From Anaerolineales bacterium UBA6055 (GTDB taxonomy: Bacteria > Chloroflexota > Anaerolineae > Aggregatilineales > Phototrophicaceae), in the NCBI GenBank assembly GCA_002428985.1, contig DIYL01000017.1, positions 62,001-126,000 on the forward strand: a stretch of 64,000 nucleotides of DNA. The letters run 5' to 3'. The notes below the pieces were generated by a model that saw only the letters and a list, made by a program, of their open reading frames with translations, was not told the origin of the DNA and ran no database searches. Positions 1-7,264 of this stretch are shown in pieces. Numbering within the stretch: the stretch's first letter is position 1; each line of letters opens with the position of its first letter. The translations under genes were made by a program, and so were the position numbers.

Positions 1-550
1 GAATCATGCCAGCAATTACGGCAACACCTGCTGCCAACCCATCCGAGCCATCTAAAAAGTTGACCGTATTCATCATCAAAACCAACCAAAACATAGTCAG
101 TGTGATCGTGATAACTGGCGACCAAGGATCTGTTTGTTGCCCCGTAAATGGATTGTTAAAGAACTCAATAAAAATTTGAAATAGAATTGCAATACCAGAA
201 ACAATGATCTGCCCTAAAAATGATTGAAAATAATTCAACTCAAATAAATCATCGAAAATACCTAATAAAAAGATAACGGTGCTACCAATCAAAAGGCCGC
301 TCAAGCGAACAATTTCATAAGGGTCAAAACGCGGAACAGGTAAAGACTGCGCCAATATAATGGCAATAATGAAGCCACCAAAGATTGCCAATCCACCAAG
401 TTTTGGCATCGGAGTTTGCTCTTGTCTACGCCCGCCAGGAATGGAGGTTATGCCGAAGCGAAAACTCAAATAACGTGCCACTGGCATCAATACCAATGAC
501 ACGCTTAAAGCAAGGCAAAAAACAATGATGAATGCAAATATATCGAGCAT
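1..550 (-). CDS. MraY/WecA-family polyprenyl-phosphate sugar-1-phosphate transferase (3' part beyond window edge)
   Basis: I translated this frame directly; about 183 N-terminal residues are present and the rest lies past position 1. It is a polytopic membrane protein with the family hallmarks GIFDD (Mg2+/substrate loop) and NTVNFLDGSDGLAAG. The family transfers a sugar-1-phosphate (often GlcNAc-1-P) from UDP-sugar to undecaprenyl phosphate on the cytoplasmic face, the first step of wall polymer or polysaccharide assembly. WecA/TagO-like is more likely than MraY because it is not in a mur cluster, but the edge truncation prevents certainty. Its ATG (548-550) overlaps the upp stop by one base (TAATG), so it is translationally coupled to upp. 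Confidence 0.85.
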   Translation of the reverse strand, partial: MLDIFAFIIVFCLALSVSLVLMPVARYLSFRFGITSIPGGRRQEQTPMPKLGGLAIFGGFIIAIILAQSLPVPRFDPYEIVRLSGLLIGSTVIFLLGIFDDLFELNYFQSFLGQIIVSGIAILFQIFIEFFNNPFTGQQTDPWSPVITITLTMFWLVLMMNTVNFLDGSDGLAAGVAVIAGMI

Positions 551-1176
551 TATGTTCCAAACATACGATCGCCTGCATCACCAAGACCGGGAACGATAAA
601 CCCTATATCATTCAACCGTTCATCTAGTTCAGCAACGTGAATCGGTACATCAGGGTGTGCCTCAGACAAAGCTTTAACACCCTCTGGCGCAGCAAGCACA
701 CCCAAAAATTTGATACGATTTACACCCCATTTTTTGAGAATATCAACAGTCGCGATTGCAGAGCCACCTGTCGCTAACATAGGATCAAGTACGAGGCACA
801 CTTGTACAGTTGGTTCTTCAGGCAACTTATTATAATATTCCACAGGACGTAGCGTTTCCTCATCGCGATATAAGCCGATGTGCCAAACTTGTACAGCTGG
901 TAGTAATTCTTGAATCCCATCAACTAGCCCTAACCCAGCCCTCATGATCGGGACAAGACCAATCACTTCGTTAGCTTCTGAGCCTGTGGCATCCCCCATA
1001 GGCGTTGTCACGGTTTTGGAGGTTAATTCCAAATCCTTTGTCGCTTCGTAACACAATAATAATGCCAATTCACGAACTAATTCACGAAAAGTTCGATGAT
1101 CCGTATTTACATCTCGCAAATAGGTTAATTTATGTTTTGTCAGCGGATGTGTTGACACATGTAGTTGGTCTGTCAT
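550..1176 (-). CDS. upp: uracil phosphoribosyltransferase
   Basis: The 208-residue product converts uracil and PRPP to UMP (pyrimidine salvage, cytosolic). The PRPP loop LDPMLATGGSA and the C-terminal uracil-binding signature PGLGDAGDRMFGT are both intact, and the length matches the family. A longer reading from a GTG at 1200 is possible, but the ATG at 1176 is preferred: AGGAAA lies just upstream of it and the protein then begins like known UPRTases. It is first in an operon with the WecA-like gene and reads divergently from ruvB. Confidence 0.96.
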   Translation of the reverse strand: MTDQLHVSTHPLTKHKLTYLRDVNTDHRTFRELVRELALLLCYEATKDLELTSKTVTTPMGDATGSEANEVIGLVPIMRAGLGLVDGIQELLPAVQVWHIGLYRDEETLRPVEYYNKLPEEPTVQVCLVLDPMLATGGSAIATVDILKKWGVNRIKFLGVLAAPEGVKALSEAHPDVPIHVAELDERLNDIGFIVPGLGDAGDRMFGT

Positions 1177-1213
1177 ATGTTTCCTAAAGCCTTTCCTCAC
1201 CGATACCTGCCAT

Positions 1214-1242
1214 AGTGTACGTAGTAAAGCGCATTCTGTAAA
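1214..1242 (-). promoter_or_regulatory. putative sigma70 promoter for upp operon
   Basis: On the minus strand, TTTACA (1242-1237) and TACACT (1219-1214) are separated by 17 bp. The position fits a short leader before the ATG at 1176. It is back-to-back with the ruvB promoter. Confidence 0.6.
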
Positions 1243-1249
1243 GCAAGCA

Positions 1250-1277
1250 TTGCAACCACCATGCAGTCCGCTATACT
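1250..1277 (+). promoter_or_regulatory. putative sigma70 promoter for ruvB-queA
   Basis: TTGCAA (1250-1255) and TATACT (1272-1277) are separated by 16 bp. The implied transcription start near 1284 leaves a short leader containing the ruvB ribosome site. Confidence 0.65.
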
Positions 1278-1311
1278 TTTAGAACATTTCAGCTAAATTA
1301 TGGAGCACGTT

Positions 1312-2358
1312 ATGATGCCGGATGATAACAACAATCGGCTAGTTGGTGGTGGCAAAAAACGTAATGACCGCGAAAATATTGCCCTACGCCCTAAAAGATT
1401 ACATGATATGGTCGGACAAGACCGTGTTCGTGAGACCTTAAGCATTATCATTGATGCAGCCAAAGGTCGTGACGAGCCGATTGATCATGTGTTATTCTAC
1501 GGTCCACCGGGACTCGGCAAAACGTCGCTCGCTTATGTGATAGCTAATGAAGTCGAAGCCAACATTCGTATCACTGCAGGCCCCTCTATCGAACGGGCTG
1601 GAGACCTTGCAGCAATCCTGACCCATCTCAAAAAAGGGGATATTCTATTCATTGATGAGGTGCATCGGTTAGGTAAGGCTGTTGAAGAAATTTTATACCC
1701 AGCTATGGAAGATTTTGTACTTGATATTGTCATAGGTAAAGGACCTGCAGCAAAAACTGTTCGCCTTAACCTACCCCGTTTCACTGTAATTGGCGCGACA
1801 ACACGTCTTGCCTTACTTGCTGGTCCATTACGCGATCGATTTGGAGCACGCTTCCGTTTAGACTTTTATGAGCAAGATGCAATGGAAAAAATTCTAGTTC
1901 GTGCAGCCGGACTGCTGAATGTTGAAATGAGCCCAGAAGGTGCAACAGAAATTGCTCGACGTGCCAGAGGAACACCGCGTGTTGGATTGCGATTATTGCG
2001 TCGAGTGCGTGATTATGCCGAAGCACGTGCAGATGGGATCATTACGCCAACAGTTACCGAAGATGCACTTAAACTTATGGAAATTGATCATCTCGGCTTA
2101 GACGAAATTGATCGGCGTATCCTTCGCACAATTATCGAAAAATTCGGAGGTGGCCCCGTAGGGCTAGATACGATTGGAGCATCTATCAGTGAAGACAGTT
2201 CAACCATAATGGATGTCTACGAACCCTATCTGATACAACTCGGATTTATTGATCGTACACCCCGCGGACGAATCTGTACCATCCACGCCTACGAGCATCT
2301 CAATATCGACTATCCCGAAAATAATAATGATTCATCAGGACAAAAACGCCTACTATGA
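1312..2358 (+). CDS. ruvB: Holliday junction branch-migration helicase RuvB
   Basis: RuvB is the hexameric AAA+ motor that drives branch migration of Holliday junctions loaded by RuvA. The 348-residue product has Walker A GPPGLGKT (about residues 64-71), Walker B FIDEVHRL, the arginine-finger region GPLRDRFG, and a C-terminal winged helix ending with a PRGR motif typical of RuvB. An ATG at 1300 is possible, but the GGAG at 1302-1305 lies inside that reading and is well placed for ATG 1312. The partners ruvC and ruvA lie 36 kb away in this window, so the ruvABC set is split. The stop overlaps the queA start (ATGA). Confidence 0.97.
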   Translation: MMPDDNNNRLVGGGKKRNDRENIALRPKRLHDMVGQDRVRETLSIIIDAAKGRDEPIDHVLFYGPPGLGKTSLAYVIANEVEANIRITAGPSIERAGDLAAILTHLKKGDILFIDEVHRLGKAVEEILYPAMEDFVLDIVIGKGPAAKTVRLNLPRFTVIGATTRLALLAGPLRDRFGARFRLDFYEQDAMEKILVRAAGLLNVEMSPEGATEIARRARGTPRVGLRLLRRVRDYAEARADGIITPTVTEDALKLMEIDHLGLDEIDRRILRTIIEKFGGGPVGLDTIGASISEDSSTIMDVYEPYLIQLGFIDRTPRGRICTIHAYEHLNIDYPENNNDSSGQKRLL

Positions 2359-3422
2359 ACGTAACCGACTTTGACTACGATTTACCAGAAAACTTTATAG
2401 CACAAGAACCAGCTAACCCACGTGATTCATCTAAATTAATGCATCTAAACCGTTCTACAGGACATGTATCACACCATGTTTTCTCAAACATTATTGATCT
2501 CATCCAGCCCAATGATGTGCTTGTTATGAACAATACGCGTGTTATTCCCGCTCGATTGTTTGCATATAAGTCAGAAACAGGTGGCAAAGTAGAAGTATTG
2601 CTACTCAAACAGTTGGATGATACACGTTGGCAGGTACTTATCGGTGGGCGCAATGTCAATACAAGAATGCAACTAAAATTCGAGGGAAGCGCTATTTCCT
2701 GTAAAGTCACTGATGTCCTTGATGCAGCAGAACGTATCGTCGAATTTAGCCAACCCGTCAATGACTTACTGACTGACTTAGGTGAGATGCCGCTTCCTCC
2801 TTACATCAACACACGTCTAGATGATGGCGAACGTTATCAGACCATCTATAGCAAAGTTGAAGGATCCGCCGCAGCACCGACTGCAGGATTACATTTCACA
2901 CCTGAGTTATTAATCGCACTGAGTCGCAAGGGTGTTAAGCTCGCATACTGCACATTACATATTGGGCTCGATACTTTCCAACCAGTCAAAGTTGATAAAG
3001 TCAAAGATCATAAAATACACAGTGAATTTGCCACACTTGATAGTAAAAACGCCAAACTCATTAACGACGCAAAACTAGCTGGAGGGCGTATCATCGCAGT
3101 TGGTACAACATCTGTTCGTACACTCGAAACAGCTGGGATTCTCAGTGCTGGTGGCGACCCATCCAACCCACAGTTCAACGAAAATATTTGTGCATGGCGA
3201 CCAGTCATCGCATTCGAGCAAGACACCCGTTTATTCATTTTCCCCGGATATAAATGGCGGGTCGTGGATGCCATGATTACGAATTTTCATTTACCAAAAT
3301 CAACTTTACTCATGATGATGAGTGCATTTGCAGAGCGTGACATGATGCTCAATGCCTACGAAATCGCTAAGCAAGAAAATTACCGATTCTTCTCGTTCGG
3401 TGATGCTATGTTTATTACCTGA
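2355..3422 (+). CDS. queA: S-adenosylmethionine:tRNA ribosyltransferase-isomerase
   Basis: QueA transfers and isomerises the ribosyl moiety of SAM onto preQ1 at tRNA position 34, giving epoxyqueuosine. The 355-residue product carries the family signature AAPTAGLHFT in the middle and the C-terminal TNFHLPKSTLLMMMSAF motif, and its length is standard. The ATG overlaps the ruvB TGA (ATGA), so the two are translationally coupled; ruvB-queA adjacency is common in bacteria. No other queuosine genes are visible in the window. Confidence 0.97.
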   Translation: MNVTDFDYDLPENFIAQEPANPRDSSKLMHLNRSTGHVSHHVFSNIIDLIQPNDVLVMNNTRVIPARLFAYKSETGGKVEVLLLKQLDDTRWQVLIGGRNVNTRMQLKFEGSAISCKVTDVLDAAERIVEFSQPVNDLLTDLGEMPLPPYINTRLDDGERYQTIYSKVEGSAAAPTAGLHFTPELLIALSRKGVKLAYCTLHIGLDTFQPVKVDKVKDHKIHSEFATLDSKNAKLINDAKLAGGRIIAVGTTSVRTLETAGILSAGGDPSNPQFNENICAWRPVIAFEQDTRLFIFPGYKWRVVDAMITNFHLPKSTLLMMMSAFAERDMMLNAYEIAKQENYRFFSFGDAMFIT

Positions 3423-3434
3423 ATCTAAAATTAA

Positions 3435-3464
3435 TTAACAAAAAATGAGTTAATGAGATACAAT
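3435..3464 (+). promoter_or_regulatory. putative sigma70 promoter upstream of DUF4230-like gene
   Basis: TTAACA (3435-3440) and TACAAT (3459-3464) are spaced by 18 bp, 36 bp upstream of the next ATG. Confidence 0.45.
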
Positions 3465-3500
3465 TCAAGAATGTTGTAATCGAGTAATGAGGAAGATGAT

Positions 3501-4178
3501 ATGGGTATCATCGGTCTAATAACAAATGGTATTCAAATTTTAGGAGTGCCAGCAGAAATAGCGGCATTCACAGCAAAAGTGATAGCATTCATAACCCCCG
3601 TACTTTTTCCGACTGCCGTATATGTCGCAGTACAACCAATTCAATATGATATTGAAATACAAGAAGTTGCAATTCTCGAAACTGCATCAGCAACTATTTA
3701 TGCTGATAATGTTATATTTGACATAGTTGGAGGATACTGTGGGATTACAGGCAACTATAATATACGATTAGAAGGTGTTGCAGGTATCGATTTAGATCAG
3801 GCGAAACGATACCAAAACTTATTCAATACATGGTATGAACTACCTGAACCTAACCTTGTTCATTTGTATGTGGAGAACTTCACTATTGTTGAAGAAACAA
3901 CAAGTCTTGGGTGCAGAGTTGATTATACAGAGGCACGTGATTTAGCTGAATATCTGGCAAGACTGAACTTCACAAATGATCCACTTCTAGATTCACTATT
4001 ATTAAGTGCAAAAGATAAAGCAACATCTACATTTGTGGAAACCTTTGGAGTTAACGAACAAGATGTTAATTTCTTTGACAATGACAGTGGGATTAAATCA
4101 AGTATAAATATACCTGTCCAATATAAATGCTGGGGGTTGAACAACGGGGAAGAAGGTCAGTTCGTGAAACGTTGTTAA
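3501..4178 (+). CDS. hypothetical protein, DUF4230-like
   Basis: A 225-residue protein with a hydrophobic N-terminal segment (about residues 5-45, probably a membrane anchor) and a soluble remainder. The pattern EGVAGIDLDQAK, then a strand leading to LPEPNLVHLYVENFTIVEE, then a helical stretch rich in Ala, Lys and Asp, resembles DUF4230 proteins, which are membrane-anchored and of unknown function. The similarity is by eye only. It has its own putative promoter and an SD (GAGGAAG), and it ends in front of the rplU promoter and hairpin, so it appears to be a single-gene unit. No function is assigned. Confidence 0.7.
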   Translation: MGIIGLITNGIQILGVPAEIAAFTAKVIAFITPVLFPTAVYVAVQPIQYDIEIQEVAILETASATIYADNVIFDIVGGYCGITGNYNIRLEGVAGIDLDQAKRYQNLFNTWYELPEPNLVHLYVENFTIVEETTSLGCRVDYTEARDLAEYLARLNFTNDPLLDSLLLSAKDKATSTFVETFGVNEQDVNFFDNDSGIKSSINIPVQYKCWGLNNGEEGQFVKRC

Positions 4179-4195
4179 ACGTAAGAAACTACCCG

Positions 4196-4225
4196 TTGAC
4201 GCTATCCTAATAATACCGCTATAAT
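4196..4225 (+). promoter_or_regulatory. strong sigma70-type promoter of the rplU-rpmA-rpmE unit
   Basis: TTGACG (4196-4201) and a perfect TATAAT (4220-4225) are 18 bp apart. The predicted start near 4232 coincides with the first base of a hairpin plus T-tract. Confidence 0.75.
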
Positions 4226-4231
4226 CTTCTA

Positions 4232-4258
4232 TGCCTCACAGTCAGTGGGGCATTTTTT
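4232..4258 (+). terminator. hairpin with T-tract at the 5' end of the rplU leader
   Basis: The arms TGCCTCAC and GTGGGGCA form an 8-bp stem (one G-T pair) around AGTCA, followed by TTTTTT. It can end transcripts arriving from the upstream gene. Because it sits at about +1 to +27 relative to the rplU promoter, it may also act as an attenuator or a 5' stabilising hairpin for the ribosomal protein mRNA. Confidence 0.6.
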
Positions 4259-4342
4259 CGCTTGTAACCAATTTTCCCCGTCCACCGAGCCGTCCTAAGG
4301 CGTTGGTCACGGAGAATAAAGAGAAGGTTGGAGAAACCTAAT
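4259..4342 (+). promoter_or_regulatory. structured 5' leader of rplU with SD in a hairpin loop
   Basis: The 5'UTR has paired blocks CCGT with ACGG and ACC with GGT around GCCGTCCTAAGGC. Immediately before the start, AGGTT (4325-4329) pairs with AACCT (4335-4339) and presents GGAGA, the ribosome binding site, in the loop. This looks like a ribosomal-protein autoregulatory leader. I cannot say from sequence alone whether it belongs to the known L21 leader class. Confidence 0.45.
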
Positions 4343-4654
4343 ATGTATGCAATTATCCGCAGTGGCGGTAAGCAATACCGTGCTGAAGTTGGTAGTACAA
4401 TTGATGTCGATCGCCTCACAAATGAAGTCGGCGACTCTCTAGAAATTAATGATGTATTGCTCGTTGGTGATGGTGATAACACTGTTATCGGACAACCAAC
4501 CGTCGATGGCGCATCCGTCAAAGCAACTGTTGTTGAGCAATTCCGTGGCAAGAAAATCCTCGTTTACAAATACAACCAACGGACCAACTACCGTCGTAAA
4601 CAAGGGCATCGTCAATATTACACCCGTCTGAAAATCGACGATATTATCGTATAA
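4343..4654 (+). CDS. rplU: 50S ribosomal protein L21
   Basis: The product is 103 residues, the normal length for L21, starting MYAIIRSGGKQYRAEVG and ending with the typical basic RKQGHRQYYTRLKI tail. It binds 23S rRNA in the large subunit. The frame is open upstream to a TTG at 4328, but that triplet lies inside the SD hairpin; ATG 4343 gives the canonical N-terminus. It is followed after 29 bp by rpmA, the near-universal L21-L27 gene order. Confidence 0.98.
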   Translation: MYAIIRSGGKQYRAEVGSTIDVDRLTNEVGDSLEINDVLLVGDGDNTVIGQPTVDGASVKATVVEQFRGKKILVYKYNQRTNYRRKQGHRQYYTRLKIDDIIV

Positions 4655-4683
4655 GTGGTATAGATTAAAGGAGACAACCTAAA

Positions 4684-4971
4684 ATGGCACATAAAAAAGG
4701 TGGTGGCTCTAGTAGTAACGGTCGTGATAGCAATTCTAAACGCCTTGGTGTAAAAAACTTCGGTGGTCAATTTGTTATCCCCGGCAATATCATTGTTCGC
4801 CAACGTGGTACAAAATTTCATCCCGGCGAAGGCGTTGGTATGGGCAAAGACTATACCATTTTTGCAACCCGTCCTGGCTTCGTAACATTCGAAAAAATGC
4901 GTGGTCGCAACGGGCAAAAACGTATCAGTGTGTATGAAGTCCATGAAGGCACTGACCAAGCACTCAACTAA
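4684..4971 (+). CDS. rpmA: 50S ribosomal protein L27
   Basis: The 95-residue product begins directly MAHKKGGGSSSNGRDS, so it has the mature-type N-terminus that reaches the peptidyl transferase centre, without the cleavable extension seen in Firmicutes. The core GTKFHPGEGVGMGKDYTIFA is intact. The SD AAAGGAGA is strong. It sits between rplU and rpmE in one transcription unit. Confidence 0.98.
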   Translation: MAHKKGGGSSSNGRDSNSKRLGVKNFGGQFVIPGNIIVRQRGTKFHPGEGVGMGKDYTIFATRPGFVTFEKMRGRNGQKRISVYEVHEGTDQALN

Positions 4972-4982
4972 TAAATAGAAGA

Positions 4983-5023
4983 CATTCACGCTACTCAATC
5001 ATGGAGCCGTGAATGCGTGGAGG
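4983..5023 (+). promoter_or_regulatory. inverted repeat overlapping the rpmE translation start region
   Basis: A perfect 8-bp inverted repeat, CATTCACG (4983-4990) and CGTGAATG (5008-5015), lies directly in front of GTGGAGG, the rpmE SD at 5017-5023. The hairpin could control access to that SD, for example by L31 feedback. Confidence 0.5.
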
Positions 5024-5028
5024 AAATG

Positions 5029-5487
5029 ATGAAAGCAGACATTCACCCAACTTGGTACCAAGCCAAAGTTCGTTGTCAAACATGTGGTACAGAGTGGACG
5101 GTCGGTGCAACTGTTCCAGAACTCAGACCTGACCTTTGTTCCAACTGCCATCCATTCTACACTGGTGAACAACGTATCGTTGATACCGAAGGTCGTGTAG
5201 AAGGCTTTATGAAACGGTTGCAAAAGCGTAACCAAATTCAGGCTTCGAAGAAACCTGCGGTAGAAGAAAAAGCACCACTGGACTTACCGATTGCTGAACT
5301 CGAACTCAGTGCTCGCTATGCCAATATTCTCGAAGAAAATGGCATTAAAGTCGTAGGTGACATCCTCAATCGCTTAGGTGAAGAGGATGATGAAAACAGT
5401 ATCCTTGCTATCCAAGGTATTGGGCGCAAAGTCCTGAGTGACCTGAAAAAGATGCTACGTGCACAAGGTTACGAAATCGAAGGCTAA
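5029..5487 (+). CDS. rpmE: ribosomal protein L31 fused to an RNA polymerase alpha-CTD-like domain
   Basis: Residues 1-67 are a zinc-type L31 (MKADIHPTWYQAKVRC; Cys16, Cys19, Cys37, Cys40; FYTGEQRIVDTEGRVE). A linker follows, and residues 87-150 read like the C-terminal domain of RNA polymerase alpha: IAELELSARYANIL, a GD-R helix, then GIGRKVLSDLKKML. Positions matching E. coli alpha Arg265, Asn268, Gly296 and Lys298, which contact DNA, are Arg96, Asn99, Gly132 and Lys134 here; Ser299 is replaced by Val135. Total length is 152 residues, about twice a normal L31. ATG 5029 is chosen because GGAGG (5019-5023) is well spaced to it. The gene is third after rplU-rpmA. The L31 part is certain; the role of the tail is unknown. 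Confidence 0.92.
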   Translation: MKADIHPTWYQAKVRCQTCGTEWTVGATVPELRPDLCSNCHPFYTGEQRIVDTEGRVEGFMKRLQKRNQIQASKKPAVEEKAPLDLPIAELELSARYANILEENGIKVVGDILNRLGEEDDENSILAIQGIGRKVLSDLKKMLRAQGYEIEG

Positions 5488-5511
5488 ACCAAAATCTAAC
5501 AAAATTGGAAG

Positions 5512-5549
5512 GCAGTCATAACATATTTATGACTGTCTTTATTTTTTTT
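5512..5549 (+). terminator. intrinsic terminator after rpmE
   Basis: GCAGTCATAA and TTATGACTGT form a 10-bp stem with a 5-base loop, followed by a long T-rich run (TTTATTTTTTTT). It ends the ribosomal protein unit. Confidence 0.88.
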
Positions 5550-5620
5550 CAAACTATAATTAATAACGTCTTATCATTTAAATCTCAACACATAATAATT
5601 ACATAGAGGGAATAGGCAGA

Positions 5621-6211
5621 ATGAAACATCATTCGGGTCGTATTGAAGTTATTTGTGGAAGCATGTTCTGTGGAAAAACAGAAGAACTTATCCGCCGCGT
5701 TCGTCGCGCTATTATTGCAAAACAAAAAGTAAAAGTTTTCAAACCTGCTATTGATGACCGATATGGTATTCAAAGTGTAACCAGCCATAATGGTCAAAAA
5801 GTCGAGGCAATTCCGGTTAAAAAAGCACATGACATACTTGGGTTAGCCAACGGTGGGACAACAGTTGTTGCCATTGATGAAGCCCAATTTTTCGATGATG
5901 GCATTGTCGATGTGGTACAAGAACTGGCAGATAAACATAATATTCGCGTCATTATAGCCGGGCTTGATTTAGATTTCCGTGGTGAGCCATTTGGTTCAAT
6001 GCCCTTCTTACTCAGCATCGCCGAGGATGTGACGAAACTTCATGCCATTTGCGTCGTCTGTGGCGAACCTGCAAGCCGTACCCAACGCCTTGTCAATGAC
6101 AAGCCTGCACGCTACAATGATCCAATAATTTTGGTAGGTGCACAGGAGTCTTATGAGGCACGTTGTCGCCAACACCATATCGTATTACATACCGAACCCC
6201 AACCAGAGTAA
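5621..6211 (+). CDS. tdk: thymidine kinase (type II)
   Basis: The 196-residue product phosphorylates thymidine with ATP (salvage). It has the P-loop GSMFCGKTEEL near the N-terminus, Walker B VVAIDEAQFF, and the lasso/zinc site CVVCGEPA with CRQHH near the C-terminus, all as in the cellular TK1-type family. A TATAAT at 5555-5560 lies upstream, but I see no convincing -35. With upp and thyX it gives this genome both salvage and de novo routes to pyrimidine nucleotides. Confidence 0.96.
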   Translation: MKHHSGRIEVICGSMFCGKTEELIRRVRRAIIAKQKVKVFKPAIDDRYGIQSVTSHNGQKVEAIPVKKAHDILGLANGGTTVVAIDEAQFFDDGIVDVVQELADKHNIRVIIAGLDLDFRGEPFGSMPFLLSIAEDVTKLHAICVVCGEPASRTQRLVNDKPARYNDPIILVGAQESYEARCRQHHIVLHTEPQPE

Positions 6212-6245
6212 GTGTTGCAGTTTGGGAGTTTCATGTAAAATATAA

Positions 6246-6267
6246 CCGATATATGAACCACTATCGG
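6246..6267 (+). promoter_or_regulatory. palindrome upstream of moxR operon
   Basis: CCGATA (6246-6251) and TATCGG (6262-6267) form a 6-bp inverted repeat 8 bp before the moxR ATG, overlapping where its SD should be. A loosely matching promoter (TTGCAG at 6215, AAATAT at 6238) lies upstream. It could be an operator or a translational hairpin; the evidence is thin. Confidence 0.3.
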
Positions 6268-6274
6268 AAAACAC

Positions 6275-7264
6275 ATGACACAATCAATTACAGAACTTAA
6301 TCGACGTATTCAAAAAGAATCAGGGTTTGTCCAAGATCTTGTCACTGAAATACGTCGCACAATTGTCGGTCAGGATTACCTTATTAACCGACTACTCATT
6401 GCGTTATTTACAAACGGGCATGTCCTTATCGAAGGTGTGCCCGGACTCGCTAAAACCCTGACAGTCCGTACGCTTTCCGCAACTCTAAGTACAGATTTTC
6501 AGCGGATACAATTTACTCCTGATCTACTACCGGCTGATCTCATCGGTACACAAATTTATAATCCCAAAACAGGTGATTTTTCCCCTCGTTTAGGCCCCAT
6601 CTTTAGTAATATTGTCCTTGCTGATGAAATTAACCGTGCGCCAGCAAAAGTACAATCGGCTTTACTCGAGGCAATGGAAGAACGACAGGTCACGATTGGT
6701 GAAAACACATATCGCCTTGATGATCCATTTCTTGTTTTGGCAACACAAAACCCAGTAGAACAAGAAGGAACATATCCACTACCAGAAGCCCAATTAGATC
6801 GTTTTATGCTGAAGGTTGTCATCACCTACCCTACGCGCGACGAAGAACATGAAATCATCAACCGAATGGCAGGAGTGAGACCTGAGCCACCACAGCCTAT
6901 CATAACACCCGATGAAATCATTCAAGCACGTCAGGTTGTCAACGAAATCTATGTCGATGAAAAAATCAAATCGTATGCGCTTGACATCATTTTTGCGACG
7001 CGTGACCCGCAAAAAAGTGGTATGAAAAAAATTAGCACATTAATTGAATTTGGTGCATCACCGCGTGGCACGTTGGCACTCATTAAAGCAAGCAAAGCTT
7101 ATGCTTTTTTGAATGGACGTGGATATGTCATTCCAGATGATATTAAACGCATTGCTCCTGATGTTCTACGTCATCGAATTGTCACATCATTTGAAGCCCA
7201 AGCAGAGAATATTGATAGTACGCGCATCATTCGTGAGATCATCAACCGGATAGAAGTTCCATAA
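6275..7264 (+). CDS. moxR: MoxR-family AAA+ ATPase
   Basis: MoxR ATPases are chaperone-like AAA+ proteins that work with von Willebrand A (VWA) proteins, here encoded just downstream. The 329-residue product has Walker A EGVPGLAKT, Walker B VLADEINRAPAKVQSALL, sensor region LATQNPVEQEGTYPLPEAQ with LDRF, and a C-terminal lid domain. It starts an eight-gene operon and its stop overlaps the DUF58 start by one base (TAATG). Confidence 0.95.
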   Translation: MTQSITELNRRIQKESGFVQDLVTEIRRTIVGQDYLINRLLIALFTNGHVLIEGVPGLAKTLTVRTLSATLSTDFQRIQFTPDLLPADLIGTQIYNPKTGDFSPRLGPIFSNIVLADEINRAPAKVQSALLEAMEERQVTIGENTYRLDDPFLVLATQNPVEQEGTYPLPEAQLDRFMLKVVITYPTRDEEHEIINRMAGVRPEPPQPIITPDEIIQARQVVNEIYVDEKIKSYALDIIFATRDPQKSGMKKISTLIEFGASPRGTLALIKASKAYAFLNGRGYVIPDDIKRIAPDVLRHRIVTSFEAQAENIDSTRIIREIINRIEVP

